From contig CP137321.1 of NCBI GenBank assembly GCA_033182465.1, positions 1,550,001 through 1,614,000 of the forward strand: a DNA stretch of 64,000 nt, in the 5' to 3' direction. Below the pieces are notes generated by a model. The model was not told the DNA's origin. It did not search any database and saw only the letters and a program-made list of their open reading frames with translations. Positions within the stretch are counted from its first letter, which is position 1; the number at the start of each line of letters is the position of its first letter. Origin of the DNA: Sanghuangporus weigelae. Taxonomy: Eukaryota > Basidiomycota > Agaricomycetes > Hymenochaetales > Hymenochaetaceae. The translations under genes and the position numbers were made by a program. Of the stretch, positions 10,821 to 22,566 are shown one piece after another.

Positions 10821-13363
10821 ATGAGTTTGTCGCGCGCTCAGTCTCCTGTTCCTGATGCAGATCCAACGACGCAGATAGCATGGCCAACGAGCAGTAGCGG
10901 TGCAATCAATGGTTCATCGGAGCAAGATGGTGCAATCGTTCCACCTGAGGAACGCTACAAGGCCCCAGGAAAAAAATCTAACAGTCCGGCGAGAGACATC
11001 AAGTCTGGTGAAGCCGGTGCTCGATCTGAGATCGGGCGCAAGCATCTTTCGACACTTCAATTATTCAACTTGAGTATTTCAATGGCTGGTGCTCAAGTTG
11101 CTTGGACGGTAGAGCTTGGGTATGAACCTTTGATGTTTTACGTGGCGAGCACTTAGTTGTCGTTCTGTAGATATGGGACACCGTTCCTACTCTCTCTTGG
11201 TTTGTCTGAGCAGTTGACAAGCCTTGTCTGGCTCGCGGGACCTATAAGCGGTCTCATTGCACAACCACTAATCGGTTCGCTTTATGTTCTTCAAAATTCA
11301 CATTCATACGTATAACTGATCATAGGTGCCATCTCTGACTCGTCGCGTTCGCGATACCGTCGACGATTCTGGGTCATTACCAGTACTGGAGTGCTTTGTT
11401 TTTCCACGCTCATCCTAGCGTATTGCAAGGAAATCGCAGCATTCTTTGTTGATGTGTTTGGAGGAGGGGCAGGCTCGTGGGATCCTCGAAGGCAGAAGCA
11501 GGTATGCGTGAACACATTCAAGTAAATCAAGATTTACACTAAATAATCATCTCTTTCACTTTAGGTTGCCGACACGGCTATTGGATTTGCTGTTGTCGCA
11601 TTTTATTTCTTGGACTTTTCGCTCAATGCACTTCAAGCTTCATTGAGAAACCTCTTGTTGGACGTTACTCCGCCAGCTCAACTCAATGCTGGGAATGCCT
11701 GGCATGGGAGGATGACTCACGCTGGAAACATAATTGGATATGGTTTCGGTTCGTACATACATTTGTTCTTCCGAGTTTGTATTGATACCGAGCCCGAGAC
11801 GAAGGATTTTTACCACTTGCACAACTTCCGTTCCTGCGGCTTTTGGGTGGTTCCCAGTTCAGAAAGTTCTGTGTGCTAACAATGGCCATCCTTATCGTGA
11901 CTGTCGGAATCACTTGTGTTAGCCAGGACGAAAAGCAACGCCCGGCAGAATTTCGGGAAAATAAGCAAAGGTAGGATGTTCCTGGAATTCTTTCATATTT
12001 TAAATTTATGAATTGTTTTGTATTAGCAAATTGGTTGATGTTTTGAGGAACATTCGGAATGCTGTGGTGGCCTTGCCTAAGCCCATTAGGAGGGTTTGTT
12101 ATGTTCAGTTTTTCGCGTTCATGGGATGGTTTCCATTTTTATTCTATGCGTGAGTAACGTCATTGGAATTGCGGAACTGGGAACTGTGGTTGAAGAAACC
12201 TCATAGTACCACGTATGTCGGTCAGGTTCTAGCCAAAGACACAGGGGCCGAACCAGATCACGAGACTGCAACTCGAATGGGTGATCTTGCCCTCCTTTGG
12301 TTTAGCATTGGTTAGGAACCAGGATGTGTCGGTTGCTACTGGGATGTATTGACCGTTGTTTTATAGTGGCCATCGTTGCAGGAACCTTACTTCCGCAACT
12401 TGCCAGGCGCGACCAGAAACTCTTGGCTCAAGACGGCGATGAGGATGAAGACGCGGAAATGGCAAGACTTCATCGCATGGTTCAGGAATGGCGGGCCGAG
12501 GCTGCGGGGAAGGGCGAGCCTCTCAGGCTTCCACGGATGCCATTCATGCTCCGTAATATTTGGACGGCTGCCATGATCCTATTTACAATCCTCACCTTCT
12601 CAACCGCCTTTATTTCGACGCTCACTCAAGCTATTATTATGGTAAGCCTAGTCGGCGTTTGCTGGGCTGTTGCTTGCTGGGTTCCTTTCGCAATCATTAT
12701 GGAGGTGAGTTCGTTATGTTTAGCTTGAAAGGCTTCCATCTAAGCTTTGCCTTTGGTTAGTTCCTGAAAGAACTCGGCGCAGATTCGGAAACCCCGCCTA
12801 TTTACTCCTCGGTTGCCGGGCATGCAAATCGCGGTCAGGCTCGTAATCACTTCCGCAATCTTTCTTCGCCTACTGAGCATCGGTGGCGGCAACCTAATGA
12901 GCGTGCTCCTCTCCTGCGCCGACATTCCCTTGGCCCAACAGCTGATGATGAGTCGCAACCGGCGCAACCGGTAGCAGGTGGGACCGTGCTCGGTATTCAC
13001 AACCTCGCGATCGTGATGCCTCAATTTATTGTACGTCTTTTATGTTAAACTCTTTGGTCGCGTCACTCATGTGATATTTAAGGTTGCGATTGTCGCGAGT
13101 GCAATCTTCAAGATTGTGGACACAGCGGAAGATCCAAACGACCATAACACGTACCTGGGTAAGACTGGTGTGAGCTGGGTCTTGCGTTTCGGTGGCCTTT
13201 GCACCTTGGTATGCTTGCTATTGTAAGGTATACTATACGTCAACTGACACACTGCACCTAGGTCGGAGCACTGTTTGCTAGGCGAGTGTCTCCAACAAAG
13301 ACAGAGAAAGAGATGCGCCGGCGTTTGGCAGAAATGAAGGTCTTACGCGACCAAGGCGCATAA
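10821..13363 (+). CDS. GPH/MFS-type sugar (sucrose/alpha-glucoside) transporter
   Basis: A predicted twelve-helix plasma-membrane transporter of about 650 residues from roughly eleven exons. A disordered N-terminal tail (~75 residues) precedes LFNLSISMAGAQVAWTVELG, which resembles helix 1 of plant SUT and fission-yeast Sut1 transporters. Next come the loop motif PLIGAISDSSRSRYRRRFW, typical of the GPH family, LDVTPPAQLNAGNAWHGRM, and FAFMGWFPFLFYATTYVG at helix 7. A large central loop (DGDEDEDAEMARLH) and a second loop near helix 10 (SVAGHANRGQARNHFRN) are hydrophilic. The protein ends EMRRRLAEMKVLRDQGA. By family it should import sucrose or maltose with protons; the substrate itself cannot be read from sequence. 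Multiple short introns were resolved, for example GG|A TAT at 11119/11172. Confidence 0.85.
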
Positions 13364-13545
13364 CAGACGATCCACTTTGTTTGCTTTCAACGGTTTTGTG
13401 AAATCTGGGGTGTACCTAATACTACAGAGACTGCAATGTGATATACAGCAATCGCATATTCGCTATCGATACATGAAACAAATTACCATTTTCCAGATGG
13501 ATGCATTTTTCCAAATATCTTTCCATTGGCCTGTACAAGGTAGAA

Positions 13546-16138
13546 TCATGGCACGGAATCGGGAGGCGAGCCAACCAAACATAACGCCAAATCCCAGTCG
13601 TCTGCTTCGCTATTCGCGATGAATCTCACTGGAATATTTGTAACAGCAGGACATGAGGCACTTGAGAATAGATTCTTGACAAACGCCGAGACTTCAGAAA
13701 TATCAGATAGGCCTCCGAGAACTGAGATAGAGAATACCTTGCTCGTTGAGATATCCACGATGAAACAGTCTAACAGAATATGTCTGAGTCCACAGAACCT
13801 CTTGGTTTACTTGACTTTTGAGTTGCTCCGCTTCTGACTGAGGTCTTCCTAGAAATTCCGATTCGACACATTAATTCTCCTGTCTACGAGGCAGGGTCAT
13901 TCACCTTTGATCGCAACCAGTCCACAGAATGCAGAGACTTCCGTAAAAGTTGATACTTCCCAGTGTACAGTGCACGCGTCGCTTGTAAAGAAACCTAAAG
14001 AACAAAATCTCGGATACGGATCGAACATTCTCATGCAAGACAACTCACCTTTATCGAAGATAGGTGAGCTGCACTTTCGAATCACTGTTTCGCCATCTTC
14101 CATTGACGCGTACTGGCCCGTATGAGCGATCACTTGCGCTTCCAGCAAGGCTCCCTTTGGCAACGACTTGGCGCCGACGAAGAGAGTAGGAACGTAAGCA
14201 TACTGATCATCATATAACCAATGGAATAAGCATTTCTCAAGTCGTGCACCAGGGAGTAAACCATACCGAATCGAGCGCTTTGCTAATTCTCCGGGCTCGT
14301 GAGAGGAATGAAATATCAACGAGCCAGCAAATTAAACTTTGGATTTTATGAGCCCAGCTTGCCCCGTAAGTCTCCTTTAGAGCAGCGAGGATGCGATGTA
14401 CGTGCTGAAAGGCTAATGCTGCTTCCAAAGCAAAGTCTGAAGGAAACGGCAACGCGAGATCGCTTGGTCGCATGCCTATTTGACCAGATACGAAAATCCT
14501 GTCACCAACCTCAGGGAAGATTACGATGCCTCAGATGGAGAAAATAACAATAAAAAAAGAGCAACGCGTACTACAACCGCCTGGGAATAAGGCCCAATAT
14601 TCGCGGGAGCCCAATAACTAAGGCCTTGCACATGCAAGGCACGGCGCTCGTTGAATACGTCCCGATACGCAATGCAGTCGAGCCTGACGTTGATGTCCGG
14701 TGGGAGGTCAACAGCAACGCAAGCGCGAACCGGAGGGCTTGTCCCGAAGAAGGCCTTGTACGACCGATTGACTTCCGGGAAGGTCGACATATCGGAGATG
14801 AATACGTTTACGAATGCCAGGTCTGAGATCCGAAGGAAATATTCTAATAATCTTTCTATCAAAGTACAGTCAAAGCCTTGTTCATACAGATACTCCGTTC
14901 CTTACCTTGCAAAAGTCTGAAGCAAGCAGTGACTTCTTCATCGATGGATCTTGTGCTGCCTTCTGGACTTTGGATGTTGGACACCACCACCCACCTTCCA
15001 GATTTCGAAGATGTGACCATGTTTCCATCTCTCAAATGCATCTCCAAATCCCGATGCTCTGGGTCCAGGAGAGGTGGTGTTGAGACAGGCACATACGGAC
15101 CAATTTCTTTTTCCTCCAAGCTAGCATTTTTAATCCTGAGATACGCCACGGTTGCAAAAGCGTTATCCGAATGGATGACCGTTTCAACTTCCTTTCTAAC
15201 AGAGGCGGTGTTTAGCAGGAAGTCCCTTTGGTGATCTCAGGAAAGCCTACAGGATGATGCGTTTCCTGAACATCGGGCTGTCCAGAGTGAGGGTCTCGTA
15301 TTCTCCGCCCTCCCCGCATATATGTGCCCCGTAAAGTTCATTCTGATATGGGTCATAAGAAATCCGGCGACAAATGAAGCAGTCCGAGACGTACCAAATG
15401 CCTCAGTGTGATTTGCATGTCTGCAATAGTCTGACCTAAGTGTCTAGGTTTCAAGCCAATGCCTGCCACCTTAATTAGAATGGCTTCGAGTCCTGAGGCG
15501 ATCATTTCAGAAAGTAGTTCATCTTGATCTCTTTGCCATAGATAACACAGAGGAGTCAGAGATAATCGGTGACAACTGATTTATTATCTGTCATGACCAA
15601 GTGCGTCTTATCATTGAAGAGATAAATGTACTTACACGTGCTCCACTCTAACTCTTTGGTAGTTAGAAAGGATGGCACCAACAGATACACCTTGAACATC
15701 CGGGTGTCGTTTCTGTATATTTAAAAAATAAATTAGAACCAGGAGAGTTGTCAAATTCAAGACACAACCTTGACTTCAGACAGTAACTCATACAGATCTT
15801 CGGTTTCATCGCCCTTGATTCCGGATGAGCTGCCCCCCTCCCTCGTACCGTACTCAGCGCCCTGTTCTACTGCAGACCCTGCAATGATTCTTCTGTACAG
15901 TGGGACGCCAAGAGCTTCAGCAACCAGATGAATAGCATCCTGGCCAACGGTCTGATAAAGATAGGAGTCGAGCTCCTCTACCCAATAAGGACGAATTTCA
16001 GGGATCAAGGAATGACATACCTTTCCCCTGATTAGGTCTCACAGACGCAGCCGCAACTAGTTCATGCCCATTTCGTGCGCAGTGTATTAAATTGAAGCAG
16101 CTATCCTTCCCACCACTTAAAAGTGCGACATACTTCAT
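13546..16138 (-). CDS. DPH6: Diphthine--ammonia ligase with C-terminal RidA-like domains
   Basis: It catalyses the last step of diphthamide synthesis: ATP- and ammonium-dependent amidation of diphthine on eEF2. The start MKYVALLSGGKDSCFNLIHC carries the PP-loop ATP-binding motif SGGKDS. Further N-domain signatures are ELDSYLYQTVGQDAIHLVA, ILIKVAGIGLKPRHLG and NELYGAHICGEGGEYETL. Two RidA/YjgF-like domains follow (around FLRISDLAFVNVFISDMSTF and YWAPANIGPYSQAV...VSGQIGM), the fusion usual for fungal Dph6. The end is easy to miss. After VAIKG, an intron leads to GRPQSEAEQLKSQ, and a 46-nt intron (GTATTC...CTGAAG) leads to the last exon, which ends DDWDLALCLVGSPPDSVP. About 700 residues in roughly ten exons. 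Head to head with the STEEP1-family gene. Confidence 0.93.
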
Positions 16139-16395
16139 GATGACGACCAAATCTTGAGTAGTTAGGAGGATCAATATACGGGTGACTCGGATTTCCGACC
16201 TAATATCAGCAACTCAGCTATTACAGTGAGTAACAGAAACAGAACAGAAGTTAAAGTCATGTTGAAGGCTTGCGATTTGAAATCGAGTAACCATTTACAT
16301 AATGCAGGATCAGCGGGATCGACTCAACAATCCTTGCCTTGCTTTGAACATTTTTATATGTGCTTTGCATTGCCCATATTTTCCATCCGCCAGCA
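16139..16395. promoter_or_regulatory. Divergent promoter interval, DPH6 / STEEP1 family
   Basis: 257 bp separate two oppositely oriented start codons. No TATA box or repeated element is obvious. Both genes would have to draw their promoters from this stretch. Confidence 0.45.
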
Positions 16396-17063
16396 ATGCC
16401 AAAAATCGTATCTCGTTCGGCTGTCTCGACTTCGACGGAAGGTGTGTCCTATCTTCTTTCAGGACTCCTGTCAATAATCTCGAAGTGTTAACATCTCTCA
16501 CCGAACAGCTCAACCGACGCAATCCTCTACTGCTACGCTCCGCGTGTATTGTAAGAAGTCGTATCTAATGTCGGCCTGGTAAAACTTTAATCTAGCCCTT
16601 CAGATTGTATATGTGGTGAATTTATAGTACGCGAGATGCCATTCACGTCTGGACACGGCTATGGTCATCTTACCCACCGAACTGCAGCTCGTTATCGACA
16701 AGCTCTTAACATCCTTACCTCGAAGGAGGACGGATAATGCAATCATAATCCGGGCACAAGATAGCAATGATGCGAAGGCGAGAGTTTTCAAGCTGAATGC
16801 AAATCCTGTAGAACCTATTCTTCTGGAACGGTGAGCATCTACTTTTCGGCGTGCTCTAAACTCACTCGTTTCGCTGCAGAGAAGGTGGATACGAGCGACA
16901 GTACCGCTTCGTATGCCCGAGATGTACTCTACCAGTGGCCTACCAAACAACACCTCCACCAGCAAAATCGAGCCCCTTCTTGTACATATTTCCGGGTGCA
17001 CTGACGCAAGCACAAGGACAAGTTCCATCAGATGCGTTTGACTTGGTCATTGCATCGGGGTAG
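16396..17063 (+). CDS. STEEP1 / UPF0428 (CXorf56) family protein
   Basis: About 155 residues in five exons. The start MPKIVSRSAVSTSTE matches the conserved family N-terminus. A phase-1 intron leads to AQPTQSSTATLRVYY, then CICGEFILVIDKLLTSLPRR with a Cys pair, RTDNAIIIRAQDSNDAKARV, YERQYRFVCPRCTLPVAYQ with a second Cys pair, and the typical end PFLYIFPGALTQAQGQVPSD. The four cysteines could form a zinc site. The human member STEEP1 assists STING exit from the ER, but fungi lack a STING pathway of that kind, so the ancestral role is unclear; ER membrane traffic or a splicing-related role are possibilities. All four introns join in phase. Confidence 0.9.
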
Positions 17064-17671
17064 ATTCCGTAGCAAGTCATAGCTTGAGATCGCTTACATA
17101 GCGTGTTCTGTTTTGATGGAAATGAAGTTCCGTGAGATGTTGCCGCCTCCGTCCTCCCAAACCGACATCTTCATGCTGCCTCATCTTCGTCCATATCTGC
17201 GACTTCTACTTTTCTGCATCCTTTCGTGTAAACCAAACCTCATATGAATGTCTGAAACATAATATTCCTGGAGTTTGCAGTGACTCATCATAAGGCAAGT
17301 GCAAGGCTGTGACCATCCTCAGATTTTTTTGTTCTGAAGAATTTGCAGACCATGGCGCCTAAGTACTGCGCTTATATATGTAAAGCGTTGGTCATTGCTC
17401 GAGAGTCAGATTTGTGGATTTCCAATTGGGTCGAGAATCAAGCTCTATCGTGCCCCTTTTGGTCTTCACCCGAGGACCGTCCCAGCCCTCAGCGATCCCA
17501 TCCTGAGCGTTCTTGTGCCACATTTATCCATCGGCACGACATGCGATGTTCGCCACGGAGCGAACGGGTCTACTTCTTTATAAGACTTCATGCCGCTTCC
17601 GTCTTTGAACACTGTACGTGTCGCCGAAGCCCGTACATCTCACCGTCAAACCACCACCTTGACGACCCTCT
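17064..17671. other. Intergenic, about 600 bp
   Basis: Lies between the STEEP1-family stop and the 7TM start. Several short overlapping frames exist (17343-17696 and others), but none carries domain-like sequence or links to the next exon; part may be 5' UTR of the 7TM gene. No RNA gene is seen. Confidence 0.45.
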
Positions 17672-19250
17672 ATGGCTGGTCCCTCGAAAGGTTTGACGGT
17701 ATTATTCCTGTTCTTCCATATTGCTGGAGGTATTGTTGGACTTCCGATCGTCGTCTTGAGTATCATTGCGTCACGCCAACCCAGTCGACATCCTACCCTA
17801 CTCAACTTCTGTGCCACATGGTTTTTCTCTTCATTGATATACACCCTTCTGTGCGTGTTATACAAATTATGACGCCTGTGTCAATGGTCAACTAAACGAT
17901 ACTGGAAGTGTTTACGCAGGAAAGCAGCGCGATGATCATCCGCCCTTCAGCTTGTGCTTAGCTCAGGCGGCTATGGCTAATGGTGCATTTCCCATGTTAG
18001 TTCCGTATGACTCTGATTCCTCTGGTCATTTAATGTGAAAGTGTTCCTGCAGGACATCCGTTGCAGGAGTAGCATTAGTGGCACACGTGAGTAGCTATAA
18101 GCCTCCTGACACACGAGGAATCCGATCTTTTCGGGTAGATTTGGCACGGACTCGGAACTATGAGACCCTGGTCACAATTCGGATTAGCGAGTCCTAACCT
18201 TCAGACTGCTCGACTGACAGCGGTAAGCTGTAGACGTGCGAATTCTTGAGGAATATAATCTTACTGTGGCGACCTCCGTTCAGCTCTTACTCGCTCCCTA
18301 CGTTGTTTTTCTGGCGTTAACTATTGCAGGGGCAGTAGTAAGTACTATCTACATTTCTGCCTTACTTCTATGGTCTGACTACCGACGCAGATTGGTCATA
18401 AACACCCCGACCGCATCCAATCGACAGAAAAGTTGTTCTACTGTACACTTAACACCAATGCCTTCGAGTAAGCCATCCTCTTAAAACGCTTGCAGAGACT
18501 AAACCAGCTTCAGCATCTTCGTTCCGACATTCACTACTGTGGCCATGGCATTTATTCTCCTGTTCGAAGGTGGCTTCAGGTCTCTTTTTCCCTTGCGTGC
18601 AACTAACTCTGCTCGGAAGTTTTAATCTGCTTCAAGATTTATCAGAATACGTACATCCGAGCTGGACTGAATCGATCAGGCTTCAGATTATTTCTGCTCC
18701 GTCTGGCAGGTTTTACGATCTACGCGATCATCACGTTGATGTAGGCTGGCTCTTTGTTTCTGATTAGCTCGCACTTAGATTTGCTTTTCAGAGTATCGGC
18801 CCTTTTGCTCGCTAATAGTCGAGATCTTGCTCCTTATATCTTACAAGCAACACGTAGGTCATTCTGAGATGTTGTCGCATTCTTCCGCTCATCTGTCTAA
18901 CTAGTTCCTCTCGCGATCTTCTTTTTCATCGGCACGCAAAAGGTACCTCCTTTAGAAAAAACAATAAATCATATATTTATTCATTATTTTGCAGGAGGTA
19001 CTAGCCACATGGCGATACTGGTTCTCAGCCTGTTTCGGCGGCGCTTATCCGTACGACGTAAGCTGATCAATTCTATCTCCGAGAGTTGAGCCTGATGTCC
19101 GCTGTTCACTGTCAGGGTCCCATTCATCGCAGATCCAGATCTGCAGCTAATTTGATGCAAGACGACCGTCCCCCCACACCTTATTTCGCTACTCCAGAAT
19201 TTGTTCACTTGAATGAAGTAGGGGCGGATAAACCGACCGGAGCAGAGTAA
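17672..19250 (+). CDS. Putative seven-helix membrane protein of basidiomycete type
   Basis: About 330 residues from roughly twelve short exons. The start MAGPSKGLTVLFLFFHIAGG begins helix 1, and exon 1 ends at 17850. The intron 17851-17908 then gives LVYAGKQRDDHPPFSLCLAQ, a loop seen in many unnamed Agaricomycete 7TM proteins. Later helices include TSVAGVALVAH, LLLAPYVVFLALTIAGAV, FVPTFTTVAMAFILLFEV, FRLFLLRLAGFTIYAIITLM and PLAIFFFIGTQKEVLATWRY. A cytoplasmic tail (RRSRSAANLMQDDRPPTPYF) follows. The layout resembles a fungal GPCR-like receptor, but no ligand or G-protein site is recognised. The stop TAA (19248-19250) sits inside a GTAAGT donor at 19247, so a longer product fused to the next coding region is possible. 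Confidence 0.7.
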
Positions 19251-19375
19251 GTATCGATATGCTCGTTTCATATTTTTGTTGTTCATGAGAACCTTGAACT
19301 CGTGATATCAGAATTTTCAAGTCGTCTGTTCCAGCTCATGTGCCAAAGAGGCCTCCTGCAAAACCCTTGGATACT

Positions 19376-20760
19376 ATGCCATCCTTCTTTCCCAAGCCCC
19401 TTCCTTCGGAACCAGTTCAAGCCGAACCTCAGCGAAGCAATTTCGACTTATCTCGACAGCCTCAACAAGTCCAACAGCAGACGAAGCCTACTCATCGGCC
19501 TCTTCCTCCGGAGCCTGTCAGACCATACGACGTTCAGTTTCCGGGGGAGCAGTCTCACCCTCAGAACAACGTTGGTAATGCGCATCTTGCCCAGCATTTA
19601 TTTGGACAGCCGTTACCAGGTTTTGAGGCAGACCCCGCGAGTATTATAGCAACGCAGAAGCAAACGATATCTCGTTTGCTCGAAGAGGCGGGGTACATGA
19701 GCAGAGCTCTGGATAGACTGAAGAATATCGAACAAAGTAAGAGGCACTTTTGTAAATCAAGTGTTTTGTAGACTAAAGCACGGCCAGAATTCCACAAAGC
19801 TCAGAACGCTCTGACGACAGAGAGGCGAACTGCATCTCAGCTTCGCACTTACGTCAACCAATTGGAATTTGACCTGGCTACCCAGCAGAGCATAGTGAAT
19901 GAAAGGATCGTTCAGAATAAAGAGCTGGAGGATCGCTGTAAGCTGCTGGTGAGTTGAAACATTCCAGTACTAAGCTCTAGATCCTCATTGTTGTTCAGGA
20001 AGAGAAGGCCGACAAGCTCGACAAACTTTGTAAGAGCTTGGATAGCGCACTGAATGACAGTGTAGACAAGGAAATGCGCTGGATGAAGAAGTACGATGCA
20101 TTGAAGGCGGAGCATAATGCCCTTTTGGAAGATAGGGAAAGCCTCGCAAATGACCTTCAAATATTCATGGATTACTTCGTATCTCGTGACTCGCCGCTTG
20201 AATGGGATGGCCCCAAGGGTGCTGGTCCAGGTGTACGTTCATCGCCACAGAATGCCTTCCCGGAGGAGATGCGAGAAAAAATCCGACAGAGAGCGAGCAC
20301 GCCTATATCTCGTCCCTTCTCTAGGTCGGGGGCGCGACAAACGAAGCGACAGACTGACGCTGCTCAGGCCTCCAATGGCAGACCAAATCTAACATCGAAG
20401 TGGTCCACGGATACTGAAGTTACTCTAGCTCAGGCGAAGAGCCAGTCGAAACCGACCGGCATTACTGTAGAAAGTCTGGATCGTTTGCGTCCTCGCATGC
20501 TGGAATTGAGCGGGAAGATGGAGCTGAGCGAGAAGATACTGCGCCTAGAGGAACTCGTCCGGGAGCAATCCGCTATTATTGACCAACTGGAAAGCACAGT
20601 CGATGGCGAGCGCAGAGTCCAGATGCGTCAACGCATCACAGATAGCCTCAGTAACTGGTCTATTCCGAACTCTATATCATCATCAATGGTTGCCAATTCT
20701 TCATCCCTCATATTGGATCGGGACACTACTATAAAAGACAATGGCACTAGACCGGCATAA
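19376..20760 (+). CDS. Coiled-coil protein (possible downstream part of a 7TM fusion)
   Basis: About 430 residues if it starts at ATG 19376. The N-terminal ~110 residues are Pro/Gln-rich (RPLPPEPVRPYDVQFPGE). A long coiled coil follows, roughly residues 110-260 (LEEAGYMSRALDRLKNIEQ; NERIVQNKELEDRCKLLEEK; EMRWMKKYDALKAEHNALLE). After a Ser-rich linker there is a short second coil (EKILRLEELVREQSAIIDQ). An intron at about 19738-19784 joins IEQ to TRPEFHKAQNAL, and another lies near 19949-19999. No known family is recognised; it could be a structural or trafficking protein. The frame is open upstream of 19376 to a usable acceptor at 19311, so the true start may lie in the preceding 7TM gene. Confidence 0.65.
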
Positions 20761-21107
20761 CTGTACATTTCTCTCCTATCTATAGCTAGTCATGACGGAT
20801 TATTTGTGTTCATTCATTCATGATTCTTTACCGTATACCATTGATCGTCTCTGCCATACTTCTTAGTTCGTTCTTGCACTAAAAGCCTCATTAAGTACAA
20901 GATGCATTCGCATATTTTGCTGTATATCATTTGAATTTTGTATGAACGCTGTACTCTCCATTTCGCATGAGGCACAAAGTCTTGGATACATCCGCAGCGT
21001 CCGCATCCGCGTCATACATATTGATCCGTCGCTCGGCCTGACCCGATCAACGATCACGTCTCGCAGACGACCTACCTACCTATAACTCCTCACTCAGCTT
21101 CTGCGTC
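20761..21107. other. Intergenic, 347 bp
   Basis: Separates the coiled-coil gene from TVP38. It is T-rich after the stop, as expected for a 3' UTR. Nothing else stands out. Confidence 0.5.
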
Positions 21108-22374
21108 ATGCATCCAGCAGAAAATACTTCAAAATTATCCAGATTGTATCGTGGCACAGCATACTACATCAAGCGAGGATGGGTAAAGTACAAAGCCCTC
21201 CCGCTTCTCGCAAAGGTTCTGTTATTATACCGTATACTTGAAGATGATAGCACTGACTATGACGTTTCTTCAAGGCGGTTATTTGGGCTGTCATCCTCTT
21301 TGACATCGCCTTGCTCGTGTTGTTGATAATTATAGGGCCCAGTACTGTTACACAGAAGTTCTATGACCTTGGTCAATTGCTTGCTCGACGTCGGTTCGGT
21401 TGGGTCGTCCTGGTTGTCATGATGCGTTCGTTATTCACTCTCAATATGAAATGAAACCTGAATGAGCATTGGTGCAGTTATCATCTCATTCCCACCGCTT
21501 ACATTCTACTGGACTGTCGTGTCACTGTGCGGTTTCACGTATGGTCTCGGAAAAGGACTCGTTCTGGCGGCACCAGCAGCAATAATAGGCTCGACCATAG
21601 TCTTCATCGTATTGCGACTTTCATTCAGGAGTACCTTAAGAAATTGGACTGAGAAGAATGAGAAGTGGCAGGCTCTGGAAACTGTAATGGTGAGGATATT
21701 ACTGCAAGTTGTGAATGTGCAACTGATGACTGCTCCGGCTATAGAGGAAGAAAGGGCTTCCCCTCATCATCCTTATTCGCGTCTCACCGTTCCCTCCTTG
21801 GTCATACTCAAATGCTTGCTTTGCTGTGAGTACTCATACAGCGTCTCTGAGTACGTGTTCATTGACTACCCCCGATCCTTGCTATCCAGTCGGTTGAAAC
21901 CGTTTCGCTATGGCAATTCCTCGTCGCGAATATATTCTTATTACCCAAGATATTCCTTGTCGTATTCTCTGGCTCCAGGGTAGCAAAGCTCGCAGACGGA
22001 GAGCAGCGAAATAAGATGGATTCTGGTAAGCAACACGCACCGTTACCCATGAAACGTACACTCAATCTGTTGCCGCAAGCTGCTATGGTGCTGAATATCG
22101 TTCTAATCGTGGTCAGCATAGGCCTAGGGATACTTGCGGGCGTGTACGTGGATATCCTTTTGTTCTACTTTACATGCTGAGTTCAATGCTCACTTATAAT
22201 TATAGTATCACGTATAGGCTGCTTCAGAAACAAATTCAGAAACTACGCGAGAGTCCAGATCTGAATGATGAGCTCGCGGCCGAAGCGCTGGAAGCAGCAG
22301 AGGAAGGCGCTCCGCTTTTGCAAAACGTCTCCTCCGAATCAGTTGACACCATCAGGCAGAACTCATACGAATGA
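21108..22374 (+). CDS. TVP38: Golgi membrane protein Tvp38 (DedA/VTT family)
   Basis: About 310 residues from roughly seven exons, beginning MHPAENTSKLSRLYRGTAYY. Helical segments include AVIWAVILFDIALLVLLIII, and the VTT core reads FPPLTFYWTVVSLCGFTYGL then GKGLVLAAPAAIIGSTIVF. The conserved family motif follows as LPLIILIRVSPFPPWSYSN, then VETVSLWQFLVANIFLLPK. A last helix (NIVLIVVSIGLGILAGV) precedes an acidic cytoplasmic tail. VTT proteins are linked to lipid scramblase activity and Golgi/ER membrane traffic; yeast Tvp38 is found with Tlg2 vesicles. The join MM|LIISFPPL uses a GTTCGT donor, and SNACFA|SVETVS uses GTGAGT. It converges with UFE1, with 192 bp between stops. Confidence 0.9.
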
Positions 22375-22566
22375 TGTGATTTCGTACTTTCTTTGTTATT
22401 TGTCGTTTTTATACACAACTGTCAGATTGATTCTTTGTAATGTGTTGTATCATACAAGATGTACAGTATCATCCTCTATATAATAAACGTGCAAAGCGGC
22501 AGATAAATGATATGTCTGGGGTATGGTTTCAGTTCAGTATGGGGTTGCGTACTATGTGGTCCTATA

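Noticed and set aside
17343-17696. A 117-codon frame upstream of the 7TM gene
   Set aside because: No domain, unusual composition and no splice path into the 7TM exon 1; the ATG at 17672 in another frame begins a clear membrane helix.
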